From Clostridiales bacterium (GTDB taxonomy: Bacteria > Bacillota > Clostridia > Oscillospirales > CAG-272): a stretch of DNA of 5,754 nucleotides. Shown piece after piece: positions 5,420 to 5,754 of the stretch (position 1 is its first letter; every line of letters starts with the position of its first letter). The position numbers and the translations under genes were made by a program. The notes under the pieces are model-generated. The model had not been told where the DNA came from, did not search any database, and was given only the letters and a program-made list of their open reading frames with translations. Location of the stretch: positions 1 through 5,754 of the forward strand of contig JAEEGW010000211.1 in the NCBI GenBank assembly GCA_016280525.1, read 5' to 3'.

Positions 5420-5754
5420 ATGGAAAACGATAAGAAAGCGGTAGTAAAAGCGCTGATTGAAACGGGTAAGGCAAAGGGAACTCTTTCCAACAGCGAAATA
5501 ATGGAGACTCTTGACGAGCTCGATATGAGCCTTGAACAGGTCGAAAAGTTTTACGAAAAACTGCAGGCCGAAGGCATTGAGGTCGTCGGATTCTTAGACG
5601 ACAGCGCGGACATAGAAGGTCTTGAGCGCGAAATAGAAAAGTACGAATCCGCGGAAGAAATGGAAAAAATGCTGACGCAGGAAGGTCTGAACATAGACGA
5701 CCCCGTCAGAGTTTATCTGCGTGATATCGGCAAATACAACCTGCTTGACCAGGA
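5420..5754 (+). CDS. rpoD: RpoD/SigA primary sigma factor, N-terminal part (3' truncated by window)
   Basis: Translation from ATG 5420 gives 111 complete codons and stays open to the window end. Residues about 6-57 (ALIETGKAKGTLSNSEIMET, then a helical stretch ending AEGIEVV) are the sigma region 1.1 fold; an acidic linker (58-90) follows, and NIDDPVRVYLRDIGKYNLL (91-109) is the start of region 1.2, matching the housekeeping family's 'DPVRMYLREIG..LL' pattern. The protein directs RNA polymerase to housekeeping promoters. GGGAG (5408-5412) sits seven bases before the ATG. The gap to dnaG is only 14 nt and holds no terminator, so both are expected on one transcript. Regions 2 to 4 lie beyond the window. 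The link between region 1.1 and 1.2 is short, as in Firmicutes SigA rather than proteobacterial sigma-70. Confidence 0.96.
   Translation, partial: MENDKKAVVKALIETGKAKGTLSNSEIMETLDELDMSLEQVEKFYEKLQAEGIEVVGFLDDSADIEGLEREIEKYESAEEMEKMLTQEGLNIDDPVRVYLRDIGKYNLLDQ

Overview
The window reads as ordinary chromosomal DNA from a low-to-mid GC Gram-positive bacterium, most likely an uncultured member of the Clostridia. The clues are a dnaG-rpoD pair with no rpsU in front, strong AAAGG(T)GG-type ribosome binding sites, a short sigma region 1.1, a Zn-type RsgA, frequent ATA codons for Ile, and A+T-rich gaps between moderately G+C-rich genes. The phylum is inferred from protein style and gene order; the exact genus cannot be named from the sequence.

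Layout. (1) Positions 1-287 hold the 3' end of rsgA, a ribosome-assembly GTPase, on the + strand, followed at once by a strong hairpin (289-315). (2) Positions 316-561 are a dense repeat region: at least seven short hairpins joined by AATTCAC / GTGAATTG linkers, arranged as two arms pointing at each other across an A+T-rich centre. The right arm runs into the end of the next gene and supplies its last nine codons and stop. (3) On the - strand, a two-gene unit is read from about 1816 down to 531: mntP (Mn2+ efflux pump), then a HAD-superfamily phosphatase that overlaps it by ATGA. A good sigma-70/sigma-A promoter (TTGACT-17-TATATT) drives it. (4) Divergently, on the + strand, is a 560-aa AMP-binding acyl-CoA synthetase (1874-3556), closed by a textbook intrinsic terminator (3561-3593). 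(5) The + strand then continues with dnaG (primase, TTG start, 3666-5405) and, 14 nt later, the first 111 codons of rpoD (primary sigma factor), which runs off the window end.

Functionally this is mostly housekeeping: ribosome maturation, metal homeostasis, fatty-acid activation, and the replication-priming/transcription operon. I see no defence system, mobile-element protein, tRNA, rRNA or CRISPR array. The one feature that is hard to explain with standard labels is the facing hairpin array at 316-561, which looks like a dispersed, REP/BIME-like non-coding element that has modified the C-terminus of a neighbouring protein. Secondary points are the Asp-to-Asn change in the HAD active-site motif and a perfect palindrome just downstream of the mntP promoter.
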